Source: Alteripontixanthobacter sp.
GTDB lineage: Bacteria > Pseudomonadota > Alphaproteobacteria > Sphingomonadales > Sphingomonadaceae
Length of the DNA: 64,000 bases
Assembly: GCA_039968605.1 (NCBI GenBank)
Contig: JBDVPM010000008.1
Location: 124,001-188,000, forward strand
Direction: 5' to 3'
Part shown: in pieces, positions 35,390 to 45,061 of the stretch
Numbering within the stretch: position 1 is the first letter of the stretch
Layout: every line of letters begins with the position of its first letter
Program-made: the position numbers and the translations under genes
Notes under the pieces: generated by a model
What the model was told of the DNA's origin: nothing
Databases searched by the model: none
What the model saw: the letters and a program-made list of their open reading frames with translations, nothing else

Positions 35390-36142
35390 CTAGCCTTCCG
35401 TCTCGGCATACTCCGCGCGCACGAAATAGAGCCCGTGCGGGGGCGCGTTCATCCCCAGCTCGCTGCGGTCGCGGGCGGCCAGAGCCGTACCTATGCGGCT
35501 TTCGGGCCAACTGCCCATGCCGACCAGCGCGAGGCAGCCGACCATCGAGCGGACCTGGTGGTGCAGGAAACTGCGCGCGGCAGTTTCGACGATCACATGC
35601 TCGCCCTCTCGCCGGACGGCGATGCTCGCCAGCGTCTTCAGCGGGCTGTCGGACTGGCAGTGGGCAGAGCGGAAGGTGGTAAAATCATGCAACCCGACCA
35701 GCGCCTGCGCGGCGCGGTGCATAGCCTCGGCATCCAGCGGCTGCGGCACCAGCCACGCGCGGTCCCGCTCCAGCGTCAGCGGCGCACGGCGGTTGACGAT
35801 GCGATATTCATAGGCACGGCCGGTGCAGGAAAATCGCGCATGCCAATCATCCGGCACCTCCTCGCAAGCGATAACCGCCACCGGCAACGGGCGGAGATGG
35901 GCGTTCAGCGCACCCATCAGGCGGAACGGGGTCAGCTGCTTTTCGATATCGACATGGGCACGCATAGCCAGCGCGTGGACGCCGGCATCGGTGCGTCCGG
36001 CCGCCGCCATGACGATATCTTGCCCGCACGTGGCACGCGCGGCTTCCTCCACCGCCTGCTGCACGCTTGGCGCGTTTTTCTGGCGCTGGAGGCCGGAAAA
36101 CGGCGTCCCATCGAATTCAAGAGTGAGCGCGTAGCGAGGCAT
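35390..36142 (-). CDS. truA: tRNA pseudouridine(38-40) synthase
   Basis: The product has 250 residues. The catalytic aspartate is in [14 protein letters not shown] near residue 52. [19 protein letters not shown] at the start and FTTFRS and [11 protein letters not shown] later match TruA. It modifies positions 38-40 of the anticodon arm in many tRNAs. It lies 23 bases downstream of fmt on the same strand, a common pairing. Confidence 0.96.
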   Translation of the reverse strand: MPRYALTLEFDGTPFSGLQRQKNAPSVQQAVEEAARATCGQDIVMAAAGRTDAGVHALAMRAHVDIEKQLTPFRLMGALNAHLRPLPVAVIACEEVPDDWHARFSCTGRAYEYRIVNRRAPLTLERDRAWLVPQPLDAEAMHRAAQALVGLHDFTTFRSAHCQSDSPLKTLASIAVRREGEHVIVETAARSFLHHQVRSMVGCLALVGMGSWPESRIGTALAARDRSELGMNAPPHGLYFVRAEYAETEG

Positions 36143-36165
36143 CGCTCAGGGTGTCGCAGCGGCGG

Positions 36166-37071
36166 TCATGTCAGGACCGTCCCGGCCGCCACCGCATGAC
36201 CGCGCATGAAATCTGCCCGGTCCATGGCCGGCTTGCCCGCCCGTTGCAGCCGCATGGGACGGATCGCGCCCTCTCCGCAAGCAATCGCAAAGTCGTCGCC
36301 CAGCACCGTACCAGCCGCTCCTTCGCCTTCGACCAGTTCGGCGCGCAGGAGCTTGACGCGCTCTCCATCCAGTTCGAACCATGCACCGGGAAACGGGGCC
36401 AGGCCGCGTACCATACGCTCGATTTCCACCGCAGGCCGCGCCCAGTCGATCCGCGCTTCCGCCTTGTCGATCTTGGGCGCATGGGTTGTCTCTGCATCGT
36501 CCTGTTCCACCGGGATGTGGATTGCCAGATCGCGCAACGTGCCGACCATCAGCTGCGCACCGATCTCGGCCAGTTCATCGGTCAACTCGCCGGTGGTCTT
36601 GTCTTCTATCGGCACCCGCGCGGTGGCGAGCATCGGGCCGGTATCCAGCCCGGCCTCCATCTGCATGATCGTAACCCCCGTTCCCGGATCGCCTGCCATC
36701 ACCGCACGGTGGATAGGCGCGGCCCCGCGCCAGCGCGGCAGGATGGAGGCGTGGACGTTCAGGCAGCCATGCTGAGGAATGTCGAGCACCGCCTGCGGCA
36801 GGATCATGCCATAGGCGGCAACCACCGCCACATCGGGTTCCAGCGCGGCGAACTCCGCCTGCGTCTCTGCCGATTTCAGCGAGGTCGGCGTGCGCACGTC
36901 GATGCCCAGCACCTCCGCCTCGCGCTGAACGGGGCTGGGCTGCAATTTCTTGCCCCGACCCGCGCGGCGCGGCGGCTGGGTATAGACCGCCGCGATGTCA
37001 TGCGCCGCGTGATGCAGCGCCCGCAATGTCGGCACTGCGAAATCGGGCGTTCCCATGAAGATGATGCGCAT
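36166..37071 (-). CDS. fmt: Methionyl-tRNA formyltransferase
   Basis: The product has 301 residues, the usual length. [16 protein letters not shown] begins the Rossmann domain, and the formyl-folate site is the family motif [20 protein letters not shown] near 108-127. A C-terminal OB-like domain binds the tRNA. It formylates initiator Met-tRNA. It is divergent from recR by 49 bases and upstream of truA. The deformylase gene def is close by in the opposite direction. Confidence 0.97.
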   Translation of the reverse strand: MRIIFMGTPDFAVPTLRALHHAAHDIAAVYTQPPRRAGRGKKLQPSPVQREAEVLGIDVRTPTSLKSAETQAEFAALEPDVAVVAAYGMILPQAVLDIPQHGCLNVHASILPRWRGAAPIHRAVMAGDPGTGVTIMQMEAGLDTGPMLATARVPIEDKTTGELTDELAEIGAQLMVGTLRDLAIHIPVEQDDAETTHAPKIDKAEARIDWARPAVEIERMVRGLAPFPGAWFELDGERVKLLRAELVEGEGAAGTVLGDDFAIACGEGAIRPMRLQRAGKPAMDRADFMRGHAVAAGTVLT

Positions 37072-37120
37072 GCGGTTTGTGCCTTTGCGTTACGTCGGCA
37101 GCGCACCTATCTGGGGGCGC

Positions 37121-37717
37121 ATGGCATCGCAAGAGATCGAACGGCTTTCCGCCGCGCTGGCACAGCTTCCCGGCCTTGGCCCCCGTTCGGCCCGGCGCGC
37201 GGTTTTGTGGCTGGTCAAACGGCGGGAAAGCGCGTTGCCCGGCCTGCTGGGTGCGCTGGGCGAAGTGCGCGACCGGCTGGTGGAATGCAGCATTTGCGGC
37301 AATGTCGATACGCAGGCCCCTTGCGGAATCTGCGCCGATACCAAGCGCGACCAACGCTCCATCTGCGTCGTCGAGGATGTCAGCGACCTATGGGCGCTCG
37401 ACCGCGCGCGGCTGTTTACCGGGCGCTATCATGTGTTAGGCGGCAAGCTGAGCGCACTGGATGGTGTGAGGCCCGAAGACCTCGCCATCGGATCGCTGTT
37501 GGAGCGTGTCCGAGAGGGCGGGGTGGACGAAATCGTGCTCGCGATGAACGCTACTCTGGAGGGGCAGACCACCGCACACTACATCGCGGAACGGCTGGAG
37601 GATTTCCCCGTGCGGATCACCCAGCTGGCGCACGGCCTGCCGGTGGGCGGGGAGCTGGACTACCTCGACGAAGGCACGCTGGCACAGGCGCTGCGAGCGC
37701 GGCGGCCTTTGGGTTGA
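37121..37717 (+). CDS. recR: Recombination mediator RecR
   Basis: The product has 198 residues from ATG 37121; this matches the family length exactly, whereas upstream in-frame ATGs would add 22 residues and run into the fmt leader. It has the helix-hairpin-helix [13 protein letters not shown], a four-cysteine zinc site [16 protein letters not shown] near 57-72, and a Toprim domain. RecR works with RecF and RecO to load RecA at gaps. It is followed 31 bases later by def. Confidence 0.97.
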   Translation: MASQEIERLSAALAQLPGLGPRSARRAVLWLVKRRESALPGLLGALGEVRDRLVECSICGNVDTQAPCGICADTKRDQRSICVVEDVSDLWALDRARLFTGRYHVLGGKLSALDGVRPEDLAIGSLLERVREGGVDEIVLAMNATLEGQTTAHYIAERLEDFPVRITQLAHGLPVGGELDYLDEGTLAQALRARRPLG

Positions 37718-37748
37718 ACGGAACGGCGCACGGCACTAAGTAAGCCGC

Positions 37749-38327
37749 ATGGCTATCCGCGAAATCCTCGAAGTGCCGGACCCCCGGCTCAAGACCGTCT
37801 CCACCCCCGTCGAATCCTTCGATGACGAGCTCAGGACGCTCGTCGAGGACATGTTGGAGACGATGTATGATGCGCCCGGCATCGGCCTTGCCGCGATCCA
37901 GGTGGGCGTGCCCAAGCGCGTGCTGGTGATCGATTTGCAGGAACCCGACGAGGACGCGGAGCCCGAGCAATGCGACGGCGATCACGGCGACGGCGAGCAC
38001 AGCCACACCCACCAACCGGTGATCAACAACCCGCGCACTTTCATCAACCCCGAGATACTCGAACCGGCGGAGGAACTGGCGACCTATCAGGAAGGCTGCC
38101 TGTCGGTGCCCGAAATCTACGCCGATGTGGACCGCCCGGCGACATGCCGCGTCCGTTACCAGGACCTGGAGGGCAATACCCACGAGGAACAGCTGGAAGG
38201 CCTGATGGCGACCTGCATTCAGCACGAGATGGACCACCTCGAAGGGATACTGTTCATCGACCATCTGAGCCGATTGAAGCGGCAAATGGCGCTGAAAAAG
38301 CTCGGCAAGTTGCGCAAGGCCGCCTGA
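37749..38327 (+). CDS. def: Peptide deformylase with an internal acidic/His-rich insertion
   Basis: The product has 192 residues. The three metal/catalytic motifs are [10 protein letters not shown] (44-53), EGCLSVPE with Cys117 (115-122), and QHEMDH with His159, Glu160 and His163. It removes formyl from nascent proteins and needs Fe or another metal. Residues 66-90 form an acidic, histidine-rich insertion ([15 protein letters not shown]) between the first two motifs, which could bind metal but whose effect is unknown. The gene follows recR. Confidence 0.95.
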   Translation: MAIREILEVPDPRLKTVSTPVESFDDELRTLVEDMLETMYDAPGIGLAAIQVGVPKRVLVIDLQEPDEDAEPEQCDGDHGDGEHSHTHQPVINNPRTFINPEILEPAEELATYQEGCLSVPEIYADVDRPATCRVRYQDLEGNTHEEQLEGLMATCIQHEMDHLEGILFIDHLSRLKRQMALKKLGKLRKAA

Positions 38328-38443
38328 CCGGGACTTTTTGGGGCGGATCGCTCTTCGGGCAGTCTCGCCAAGGCCAGGGTGTGCTGCCGCTGGCTGGAGG
38401 CCGGATCTAGCTCGACCGATACCGAGCCGATCCGGCATCAACC

Positions 38444-38860
38444 TTAATGTCCGTCCGGACCGTCGCGGCCCATGCCGTGGATGGCCTTCGTCACGTCTTC
38501 GATCACTTCGCGGCACATGCGTGCGCAGCGATTGCAATGCGGATCGTCATGCTTCTCGCAATGTTCAAGACATTGCTCACAGGCGATGATTGTCGCGGCG
38601 CCCATCGCCTTGATCGCCGGGATATTCCCGCCGGTGCGGCGGCTGCCCATGCGGTAGAAGGCGGTGCAGGCGTCCGACGCGTCCAGGCAGCGGCGGATAC
38701 ATTCGGCGCGCTCTTTCGCATCGTCCTCTGCCAGACAAGCGTCGGCGCATGAGTTGATGATCGCTGCGCCATACATGGCGTGCTTCACCGCCTCGCCCAG
38801 CTGATCGTTATAGTCGTCGCCTACAGCGGGGTGGTCCTTGATCATTTCCTTGATCGACAT
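38444..38860 (-). CDS. Cysteine-rich four-helix-bundle copper-binding protein (Csp-like)
   Basis: The product has 138 residues with 11 cysteines in helical Cx3C and CxxC spacing (for example CADAC, CIRRC, CEQCLEHC, CNRCARMC) and no signal peptide. This is the DUF326/Csp family, whose four-helix bundles store many Cu(I) ions inside the bundle. The absence of a leader suggests a cytosolic Csp3-type member. The ATG at 38860 has a clear AGGAGAA site. No copper regulator or pump lies alongside. Confidence 0.85.
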   Translation of the reverse strand: MSIKEMIKDHPAVGDDYNDQLGEAVKHAMYGAAIINSCADACLAEDDAKERAECIRRCLDASDACTAFYRMGSRRTGGNIPAIKAMGAATIIACEQCLEHCEKHDDPHCNRCARMCREVIEDVTKAIHGMGRDGPDGH

Positions 38861-39158
38861 TGCGTTTTCTCCTTTGCTTACGGAGCGAATGGGCCATGTG
38901 TTGGTTCCGAATGTGGATAACCATCAGGCTGGCTTGCATCTCCAGGCAATAGCGGCGAATATGATCTGTCCGGCAAAAAAGGCAGCACGGGCTGGGCATT
39001 CCGCCTAAACGATCTAAGGTTCGGGCTAACTTGCGGCCCTTTTGCTAATGTTTTCCACCCTGTAACCGAAATATCGGGCGGCGCGTTTAACTGTCAGCAA
39101 CCTCGCCGCAGACCTGCCTCAACTAGGACTCGTCGATAGCCTTAGTAGGAGACAGCCC
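38861..39158. other. 298-base intergenic stretch
   Basis: This gap lies between the divergent Csp gene and a small plus-strand gene. It holds no credible coding sequence. It should contain both promoters; the first 20 bases include the Csp ribosome site, and TAGGAG at 39147 serves the small gene. No clear repeat or RNA motif was seen. Confidence 0.4.
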
Positions 39159-39341
39159 ATGTTTCATTGGGGTGTTGGTCTGCGTGTAGAGAAAGGACAG
39201 CTTTTCCAAGCCGATGTCGATGAGTGCGGGAATCTGATTCTCGTTCCAGTCGACGGCGTTTGTTTGCCAATTCCGATCTCCGACTCACGTCCGCGTGAAT
39301 TGGAGGATTGGGAGGCTTACATGAAGGTTCGCTACCCCTGA
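39159..39341 (+). CDS. Small hypothetical protein
   Basis: The product has 60 residues, MFHWGVGLRVEKGQ to MKVRYP, with a hydrophobic VPVDGVCLPIPI stretch and acidic segments. The ATG has a good AGGAGAC site eight bases upstream, which is the main support for it being real. No family was recognised. It stands just before the rmuC-like gene; there is no membrane helix or signal. Confidence 0.5.
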   Translation: MFHWGVGLRVEKGQLFQADVDECGNLILVPVDGVCLPIPISDSRPRELEDWEAYMKVRYP

Positions 39342-39405
39342 AGGCGCGCGGGAGGAGGAGTTGCCAGCCGTCTGGCACTCCTCCACCAACCGCGCGAATG
39401 GCAGT

Positions 39406-40791
39406 ATGTTAGATCAAATTTACTTTATCGCCGCCGTTTCATTTGCGCTCGCATTAGGATGGTTTGCTGGTCGATTTTCGATGGCAAGCTGGAAGTTGCG
39501 CTTCGAGGAGCGCGATGGCGAAGCGAAGGACGCGTCCGAAAAGCTCTCCCGCATGACGCCCGAACTCGCCACCATGAGCGAGCGGGCGGGGCGAGCGGAC
39601 GAGCTGTCCGCGAAGCTCGATGCGGCGCGCGATGAATTGACCGGGTTCAAGGCGCGAGAGGCTGGGTTTGCCGAGCAGAAACGCCTGCTGGAAGAAAGCC
39701 GCGCGGCATTGCTCAAGGAATTCGAGAATACCGGTGCGGCCGTGCTTGGCAAGGCACAGGAGCGGTTTCTGGAAAGCGCCAGCGAACGGTTCGGCCATTC
39801 GGAAAAGGCCAGCGCGGCCAAGCTGGCGGCGTTGCTCCAACCGGTCGACGAACGGCTCAAACGCTATGAAACACAGGTTGCTCAGCTGGAGGAAAAGCGC
39901 GTCGATGCGTTCGGGCAGTTGACCAAGCTGGTCGAGACGATGCGCCTGGGGCAGGAGGAGGTCCGGCGCGAGGCGGCGCGGCTTGGCAATTCGCTTACCA
40001 ATGCCCCCAAGGCGCGCGGGCGCTGGGGGGAACGCGCGCTGCAAAACGTGCTCGAGCAATGCGGTTTGTCCGAACACACCGATTTCCAGCTGGAACATTC
40101 GGTCGATACCGAAGATGGCCGTTTGCGCCCCGATGCCATCGTCAATGTGCCGGGGCAAAAACGGCTTGTGATCGATGCGAAAGTCTCACTCAACGCGTAT
40201 CAGGCCGCGTTCGAGGCGGATGGTGATGATGAGCGGGTGCGGCACTTGGACCTGCACGCCAAATCGATGCGCAATCATGTCCAGACGCTGGGCTCCAAAA
40301 GCTATCAGAGCCAGTTCGACGACACGCCCGATTACGTGGTGATGTTCGTGCCCGGCGAACATTTCGTCGCCGCCGCGCTGGAACACGATCCCGAGCTGTG
40401 GGATTTCGCTTTTCGCAACAAGGTATTGCTGGCGACCCCGACCAATCTCGTCGCCATTGCGCGGACGGTGGCGCAGGTCTGGCGGCAGGACAAAATGGCG
40501 GAAGAAGCGCAGGAAATCGGCCGCCTAGGGGCTGAATTATACGACCGGCTGCGCGTATCGGCCGAACATATGAAGCGTGTTGGTGGCGGGCTGGAAACCG
40601 CGGTGAACAATTACAACAAGTTCGTCGGCAGTTTCGAACGCAACGTCCTCACTTCTGGCCGGCGCATGGCCGAAAAGGGTATCGAGATCGGCAAGAAAGA
40701 AATCGAAGACGTGCCGCTGGTGGAGGCGACCCCGCGCTACAATGCCGAGGACGCCGCGCAAATCGAAGATAATAGCGAAGCGGCGCAGTAA
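39406..40791 (+). CDS. rmuC: DNA recombination protein RmuC family
   Basis: The product has 461 residues from ATG 39406. An N-terminal membrane helix (residues 4-20) is followed by a long coiled coil (~30-170), then the RmuC nuclease-like domain with KARGRWGERALQNVLEQCGL, RPDAIVNVPG and VIDAKVSLNAYQAA. RmuC limits DNA inversions and rearrangements in E. coli. A TTG at 39361 directly behind GGAGGAGGAG could add 15 residues. Confidence 0.9.
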   Translation: MLDQIYFIAAVSFALALGWFAGRFSMASWKLRFEERDGEAKDASEKLSRMTPELATMSERAGRADELSAKLDAARDELTGFKAREAGFAEQKRLLEESRAALLKEFENTGAAVLGKAQERFLESASERFGHSEKASAAKLAALLQPVDERLKRYETQVAQLEEKRVDAFGQLTKLVETMRLGQEEVRREAARLGNSLTNAPKARGRWGERALQNVLEQCGLSEHTDFQLEHSVDTEDGRLRPDAIVNVPGQKRLVIDAKVSLNAYQAAFEADGDDERVRHLDLHAKSMRNHVQTLGSKSYQSQFDDTPDYVVMFVPGEHFVAAALEHDPELWDFAFRNKVLLATPTNLVAIARTVAQVWRQDKMAEEAQEIGRLGAELYDRLRVSAEHMKRVGGGLETAVNNYNKFVGSFERNVLTSGRRMAEKGIEIGKKEIEDVPLVEATPRYNAEDAAQIEDNSEAAQ

Positions 40792-40840
40792 GGCTGGCGC
40801 TGCGGCCCTGCCAATCACTGCTAACCCGGCGCGGCGCGGT

Positions 40841-41956
40841 TCAGCCGTGCTCGCCTTCGATCCGGTCCTCGGCAGTGTCCTGCTCGAAATCCTCGATTAC
40901 TTCCTCGGCCTCGCGATTGTCTTCCCTGCTCGGCCCCTCGGCTTCTTCGTTACGCCGGTCTCCGGCCTGCGGGTCGAGGCATAGCTGCGCCAGCACGGGC
41001 CGGTGGTCCGAACCGACCGGCTTGCCCACGCTCATGTCGCGCAGCAGAAACTCCTCGGTCATGAACAGATGGTCCAGGGGCCAGCCGAGCCAAGTCATGT
41101 CGGCGGGGAAGGTCGCATAAGTTCCGCGCCCTTTACGCGGGTCGAGGAAGCTGCCCAGATCCTGGAACAGCTGCGTGGTATCGGACCAGGCGACATCGTT
41201 GAAATCGCCGATCGCCAATACCGGCATATCGAGATCGCGGCTCTGTTTTGCAGCGACAATGATCTCCGCGTCGCGCTCCTCCGTATCCTGGCTGACGGTG
41301 GGCGGGCGAGGGTGCAGGCCGATCAGCCGGAAATTATGCTTTCCCGCCGTCAAGGTGGCGAAAACAGACGGCGTGTCAGCCTGCGCGATATCCTGGATAG
41401 ACGCGTCGCGCATGGGCAGGCGGGTGGCGAACATCAGGCCGTAAGTATTGTCCAGCGGGCGGTGCGCCTGCTGCGGATAATCGGCCATGATCGGTGCCAT
41501 CGCGTTTGCCCAGGCCTGATCGGTTTCCGTCAGCATCAATATGTCGGGATCGAAGCTGCGGATCAGCTGCGCCGTTGTTTCGTAATCGCGGTTATCCTGC
41601 AGCACGTTCAGCGTGAGCACGGAGAAACAGCCCGACGCATCGTAATCGCCGGTATTCGCCTTCGCCACGTCGGCGCTTGCCAGGGGGGTGTAGGGATACA
41701 CCCGGTAAAGCTGCCAGACGCTCAGCCCGATCAGCAGCAGAGGCAGCCACGGACGCCAGCGATCGAGGAAGTACAGGGCAGCGGCGACCAGCACCATCGC
41801 GATCAGGATCTGCACGCGCGGGAAATCCCAGATCCGGATCCACCATTGGTTGAGGTCTGTGGTGCTGAGCAGCGTTCCGGCAATCAGCAGGACTGCGATC
41901 GAGCGCAGCAGCCAGATACCCGCCATTTTCAGCCTGTGTTTAAGCGCGCGGTCCAT
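40841..41956 (-). CDS. Endonuclease/exonuclease/phosphatase (EEP) family membrane protein
   Basis: The product has 371 residues. Three helices at the N-terminus (about 13-30, 50-65, 72-87) anchor a C-terminal EEP catalytic domain. Motifs in order are LTLNVLQDN, MLTETDQAW (metal Glu), GLHPRPP, AIGDFNDVAWS and GSDHRPVLAQL, the standard catalytic set. Targets of this arrangement in bacteria are unknown; nucleic acids or phosphoinositide-like lipids are both used by the fold. The last 30 residues are acidic. No operon partner is evident. Confidence 0.88.
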   Translation of the reverse strand: MDRALKHRLKMAGIWLLRSIAVLLIAGTLLSTTDLNQWWIRIWDFPRVQILIAMVLVAAALYFLDRWRPWLPLLLIGLSVWQLYRVYPYTPLASADVAKANTGDYDASGCFSVLTLNVLQDNRDYETTAQLIRSFDPDILMLTETDQAWANAMAPIMADYPQQAHRPLDNTYGLMFATRLPMRDASIQDIAQADTPSVFATLTAGKHNFRLIGLHPRPPTVSQDTEERDAEIIVAAKQSRDLDMPVLAIGDFNDVAWSDTTQLFQDLGSFLDPRKGRGTYATFPADMTWLGWPLDHLFMTEEFLLRDMSVGKPVGSDHRPVLAQLCLDPQAGDRRNEEAEGPSREDNREAEEVIEDFEQDTAEDRIEGEHG

Positions 41957-42024
41957 CGAAGCTCCTCACCCGGCTTCATCCTATGCGAACCCGATATCTG
42001 CTGCGAAGCCCTAGATAGCTTTGC

Positions 42025-42849
42025 TTACCGTTCAAGCCCGGCAAGCACTTCATACCCCAGAACCGCCGCTGCCACTGCCGCGTTCAGACTGTCGGCCCGG
42101 CCGCGCATCGGCATGGTGACGCGCAGATCGCAGGCTGCCTCGTAATCTTCCGGCAGACCGCGCGATTCGTTGCCTACCATGACGAAGCATGGCGCTGCGT
42201 AAGGCGCGCCGCGATAGGGGACCGCGTCTCGCAAGCTGGCCGCGACGAGTTGGCCCTGACCTGCTCGCAACCAAGCGATGAATCCGTCCCATGGCGCGCG
42301 TGCGATCATTTGCGTGAACACCGCGCCCATGCTGGCACGGACGGCTTCGGCGCTGAACGGATCGGCGCAATCGTCGATCAGGATCAGCCCGCCTGCGCCC
42401 AGTGCATCGCCGGACCGCAGCATGGTGCCGAGATTGCCAGGATCGCGCAGCGACTGAGCGACCAGCCAGATCGGCGCGGCGCTGCGGTCGATCGCGTCCA
42501 GCGATGTGTTCCATTCGGCGAACACCCCCGCCACGGCCTGCGGATTGTCCTTACCCGTTATCTTGGTGAGGATGTCGGGCGTGGTCTCGATGACTTCGCC
42601 ACCCGCGCCAAGCACCGCATCCTCCAGCGCATCGCAGAGCGGCCCATGGTCGCGCCCCGAAGCAAGCACCAGTATTTCCGGCACCCGCCCGCTCTCACGC
42701 GCATCAGTCAGCAGGCGCAGTCCCTCGGCCAGAAACTTCCCTTCGCGCCGGCGGTGCTTCTTGTCGCGCAAGGAGCGCAGCATTTTTACTGTCGGGTTGG
42801 AAAAGCCGGTTATTTCGCGGCGCGTGGCAGCGCCAGTTGGTTCGGGCAT
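42025..42849 (-). CDS. TrmH/SpoU-family RNA 2'-O-methyltransferase
   Basis: The product has 274 residues from ATG 42849, which overlaps the TGA of the HPr gene by one base (TGATG). It has the SpoU N-domain (MLRSLRDKKHRRREGKFLAEG) and the knotted SAM domain with SLRDPGNLGTMLRSGDALG, FVMVGNESRGLP and MPMRGRADSLNAAVAA. Such enzymes methylate ribose in rRNA or tRNA. It is the last gene of the chv-PTS minus-strand block, which is an unexpected neighbour for it. Confidence 0.92.
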   Translation of the reverse strand: MPEPTGAATRREITGFSNPTVKMLRSLRDKKHRRREGKFLAEGLRLLTDARESGRVPEILVLASGRDHGPLCDALEDAVLGAGGEVIETTPDILTKITGKDNPQAVAGVFAEWNTSLDAIDRSAAPIWLVAQSLRDPGNLGTMLRSGDALGAGGLILIDDCADPFSAEAVRASMGAVFTQMIARAPWDGFIAWLRAGQGQLVAASLRDAVPYRGAPYAAPCFVMVGNESRGLPEDYEAACDLRVTMPMRGRADSLNAAVAAAVLGYEVLAGLER

Positions 42850-43130
42850 CAATCTTCGCCGAAGCCGTCCGCCACCAGCAGGCACAGCCGATCGAGCACC
42901 GCCTGCTTTTGCGCCTCCGGCCCGTCGACGATGATCTCTATTTCGTCGCCGCGCGCAGCGCCCAGCATCATCAGCCCCAGGATCGATCCGCCGCCCGCCT
43001 CGTGGCCGCCCTTGGCGACGCGCACTTCGATGCCCTCGGGCAGTTCGCTGACGGTGCCCACGAATTTGGCGCTGGCCCGGGCATGAAGGCCGCGTTTATT
43101 GGTGACCGTCGCAGCGCGGCGAGCGGTCAT
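42849..43130 (-). CDS. ptsH: HPr phosphocarrier protein
   Basis: The product has 93 residues. The phosphorylatable histidine is His16 in NKRGLHARAS; the regulatory serine region is GGSILGLMMLGA near 50, the target of HprK. It receives phosphate from EI and passes it to EIIA. Its ATG overlaps the EIIA stop by 4 bases. With no sugar permease nearby, it probably belongs to a regulatory PTS as known in alphaproteobacteria. Confidence 0.95.
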   Translation of the reverse strand: MTARRAATVTNKRGLHARASAKFVGTVSELPEGIEVRVAKGGHEAGGGSILGLMMLGAARGDEIEIIVDGPEAQKQAVLDRLCLLVADGFGED

Positions 43131-43567
43131 GCGCGGCGTGCTTTGGGCTCGGAACGCGAATCGCCCGAACCACCGCCCAACAGATCTGAGGCTATGGTGA
43201 TGTAATTGCGCCCGGCCTCCTGCGCGGCGGCCAATGCCTCGCCAATCGGCAGTTTGGAACGCGCGCCGGCCAGGCGGATCAGCATCGGCAGATTTATTCC
43301 GGCGATGACTTCGACCCGGCCCGTGTCCATCAGCGATATAGCCAGATTGGAAGGCGTTCCGCCAAATAGGTCGGTCAATATGATGACCCCGTCGCCATCT
43401 TCCACCTGTCCGATGGCATCGGAGATTTGCTCGCGGCGCTGTTCCACATCGTCTTCGGGACCGATACAGACGGTGGCCACCGCCTTTTGTTCGCCCACGA
43501 CGTGTTCCATCGCGTGGACGAACTCATCGGCCAGCCGGCCATGAGTCACCAGGATCAGGCCGATCAT
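43127..43567 (-). CDS. PTS EIIA component, mannose family
   Basis: The product has 146 residues. The active histidine is His9 in LILVTHGRLADEF, and the LTDLFGGTPSNLA signature near 72-84 is typical of EIIA-Man. No IIB/IIC/IID genes follow, so it cannot form a transporter here. In related bacteria such orphan EIIA-Man proteins regulate carbon responses. It lies between rapZ and ptsH. Confidence 0.93.
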   Translation of the reverse strand: MIGLILVTHGRLADEFVHAMEHVVGEQKAVATVCIGPEDDVEQRREQISDAIGQVEDGDGVIILTDLFGGTPSNLAISLMDTGRVEVIAGINLPMLIRLAGARSKLPIGEALAAAQEAGRNYITIASDLLGGGSGDSRSEPKARRA

Positions 43568-43622
43568 GCGGACGTTTGCCGGGCGAAAAATTCAGGTTGA
43601 AAGGGAATTGCGCTACCTATCA

Positions 43623-44561
43623 TCACGATTGGGGCCCTTCGATCGCATCGGTGGCCCGCGATTCCAAATTGCGGTGCAACAAGGTGGGCGAAAACCCCGC
43701 CTCGCGCAAGGCCGCGGTGATTTGCTCTGCCGTAAAAACGGAGCGGTGACGCCCGCCGGTACAGCCGAACGCCACGGTAACATAGCTTTTTCCCTGCGCG
43801 GCATAGCGCGGCAACAGGTCGAGCAGCAGATCCCGAATACGTTCATAGGCTGGGGCAAAGCCGGGATCGGCATGGATGTGGCTCGCCACCGGCTCGTCCC
43901 GCCCGGTCAGGTCGCGCAGTTCCTCCACCCAATGCGGATTGTCGAGAAACCGCATGTCGAACACCAGATCGGCCAGCGGGGGCATGCCGCGTGCAAAACC
44001 GAAGCTGGTGACGGTGACCGTCATGGCTTCCTCGCGTCCGGCTTCGAACCGTTCGCGGATTGCCTGCTGCAACTGGTTGGCGGCCATTTCGGTGGTGTCG
44101 ATCACCATTTCCGCCCAGCGGCGCAGCGGTTCGAGCAGTTCGCGTTCCGCCTTGATGCCTTCCAGCACCGGACGGCCGGCGGCCATCGGATGGCGGCGGC
44201 GGGTCTCGTTATAGCGGCGCTCCAACTCGCCACTCGCGCAGTCGAGGAACAGGGTGGTCACTTCCAGATCCTCGCGCCCGGCCAGGTCCTTGACCGTGGC
44301 GATGATCTCCGCCGGGGCAAAGCCGCGCGTGCGCGAATCATAGCCGATGGCGAGCGGGGCTTCGGGAGGGACTGCGGGCTGGACAGGCTGGCCGCCTTCC
44401 GCGCCGATCAGCCGGTCGAGCAGGCGAACCGGAAAATTGTCGATCGCTTCCCAACCAAGGTCTTCCAGCACGCGCAGCGCCGTGGTCTTGCCCGCGCCGG
44501 ACAGGCCAGTCACCAGCAGGATACGCTGGCGGGTAACGGATCTGGACGAATCAACCGCCAT
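43623..44561 (-). CDS. rapZ: RNase adapter / nucleotide-binding protein RapZ
   Basis: The product has 312 residues. The N-terminal Walker A is GLSGAGKT at 19-26, and the C-terminal RapZ signature GCTGGRHRSV is near 270. In E. coli RapZ guides RNase E to the small RNA GlmZ and controls amino-sugar synthesis; in alphaproteobacteria the target is not established. It lies 62 bases after hprK and 55 before the EIIA gene. Clustering with PTS genes is widely conserved. Confidence 0.95.
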   Translation of the reverse strand: MAVDSSRSVTRQRILLVTGLSGAGKTTALRVLEDLGWEAIDNFPVRLLDRLIGAEGGQPVQPAVPPEAPLAIGYDSRTRGFAPAEIIATVKDLAGREDLEVTTLFLDCASGELERRYNETRRRHPMAAGRPVLEGIKAERELLEPLRRWAEMVIDTTEMAANQLQQAIRERFEAGREEAMTVTVTSFGFARGMPPLADLVFDMRFLDNPHWVEELRDLTGRDEPVASHIHADPGFAPAYERIRDLLLDLLPRYAAQGKSYVTVAFGCTGGRHRSVFTAEQITAALREAGFSPTLLHRNLESRATDAIEGPQS

Positions 44562-44623
44562 GGCGGGCGGCTGTGCGCCTTTGGCAGGCGAAAGGGAAGG
44601 GGGCGCAGCTCAAGCGTTCCAGC

Positions 44624-45061
44624 TCAGGACGCAGCTGCTGCCAGGCCATGACGCTCCAGCGCATATTCGGCGCGAATGGCAGCCACCGGACTGTCAGGGT
44701 AAAAGGCGAGGCACGGGATCGCCGTGCCGCATATTTCGCTGGTGTCGGCTCGCTCGACGAAACGCGGCGGGTCACGCTCCAGCCGTAGAATCAGCGCCAG
44801 CGGTGCCGATATGTATGGCAGTTCGACCAGACCAACGCTGCGTATTTCCAACTTGCCTGTAATGTTGGGCGGCGGGCTGGCCCATACAGACCTGCCGCGC
44901 CGTTCCACCATCACGCCATCGTCGCCGACCAGCACTGCGCCGCGATCGATCAGCGCAAGTGCCAGGCTGGACTTGCCGCTGCCGGAAGGCCCCTCGATGA
45001 TCAGCGCACGGCAGCCGATGGCAACGCAGCTCGCTTGCCGTAACACTGGCGGATCAGCCAC
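44624..45061 (-). CDS. hprK: HPr kinase/phosphorylase, short alphaproteobacterial type
   Basis: The product has 145 residues from a GTG at 45061, which overlaps the chvG stop by eight bases; a start at 45124 would only add chvG-overlapping residues. The Walker A is GPSGSGKS at 24-31. Only the C-terminal kinase domain of the Gram-positive enzyme is present, which is normal in this class. It phosphorylates HPr on serine and so tunes the regulatory PTS. It is coupled to chvG. Confidence 0.9.
   Translation of the reverse strand: MADPPVLRQASCVAIGCRALIIEGPSGSGKSSLALALIDRGAVLVGDDGVMVERRGRSVWASPPPNITGKLEIRSVGLVELPYISAPLALILRLERDPPRFVERADTSEICGTAIPCLAFYPDSPVAAIRAEYALERHGLAAAAS

Noticed and set aside
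36151-37743. 530-codon plus-strand open frame opposite fmt and through recR
   Set aside because: It overlaps two confidently assigned genes in another frame or strand, and its translation is Arg/His-rich without motifs.
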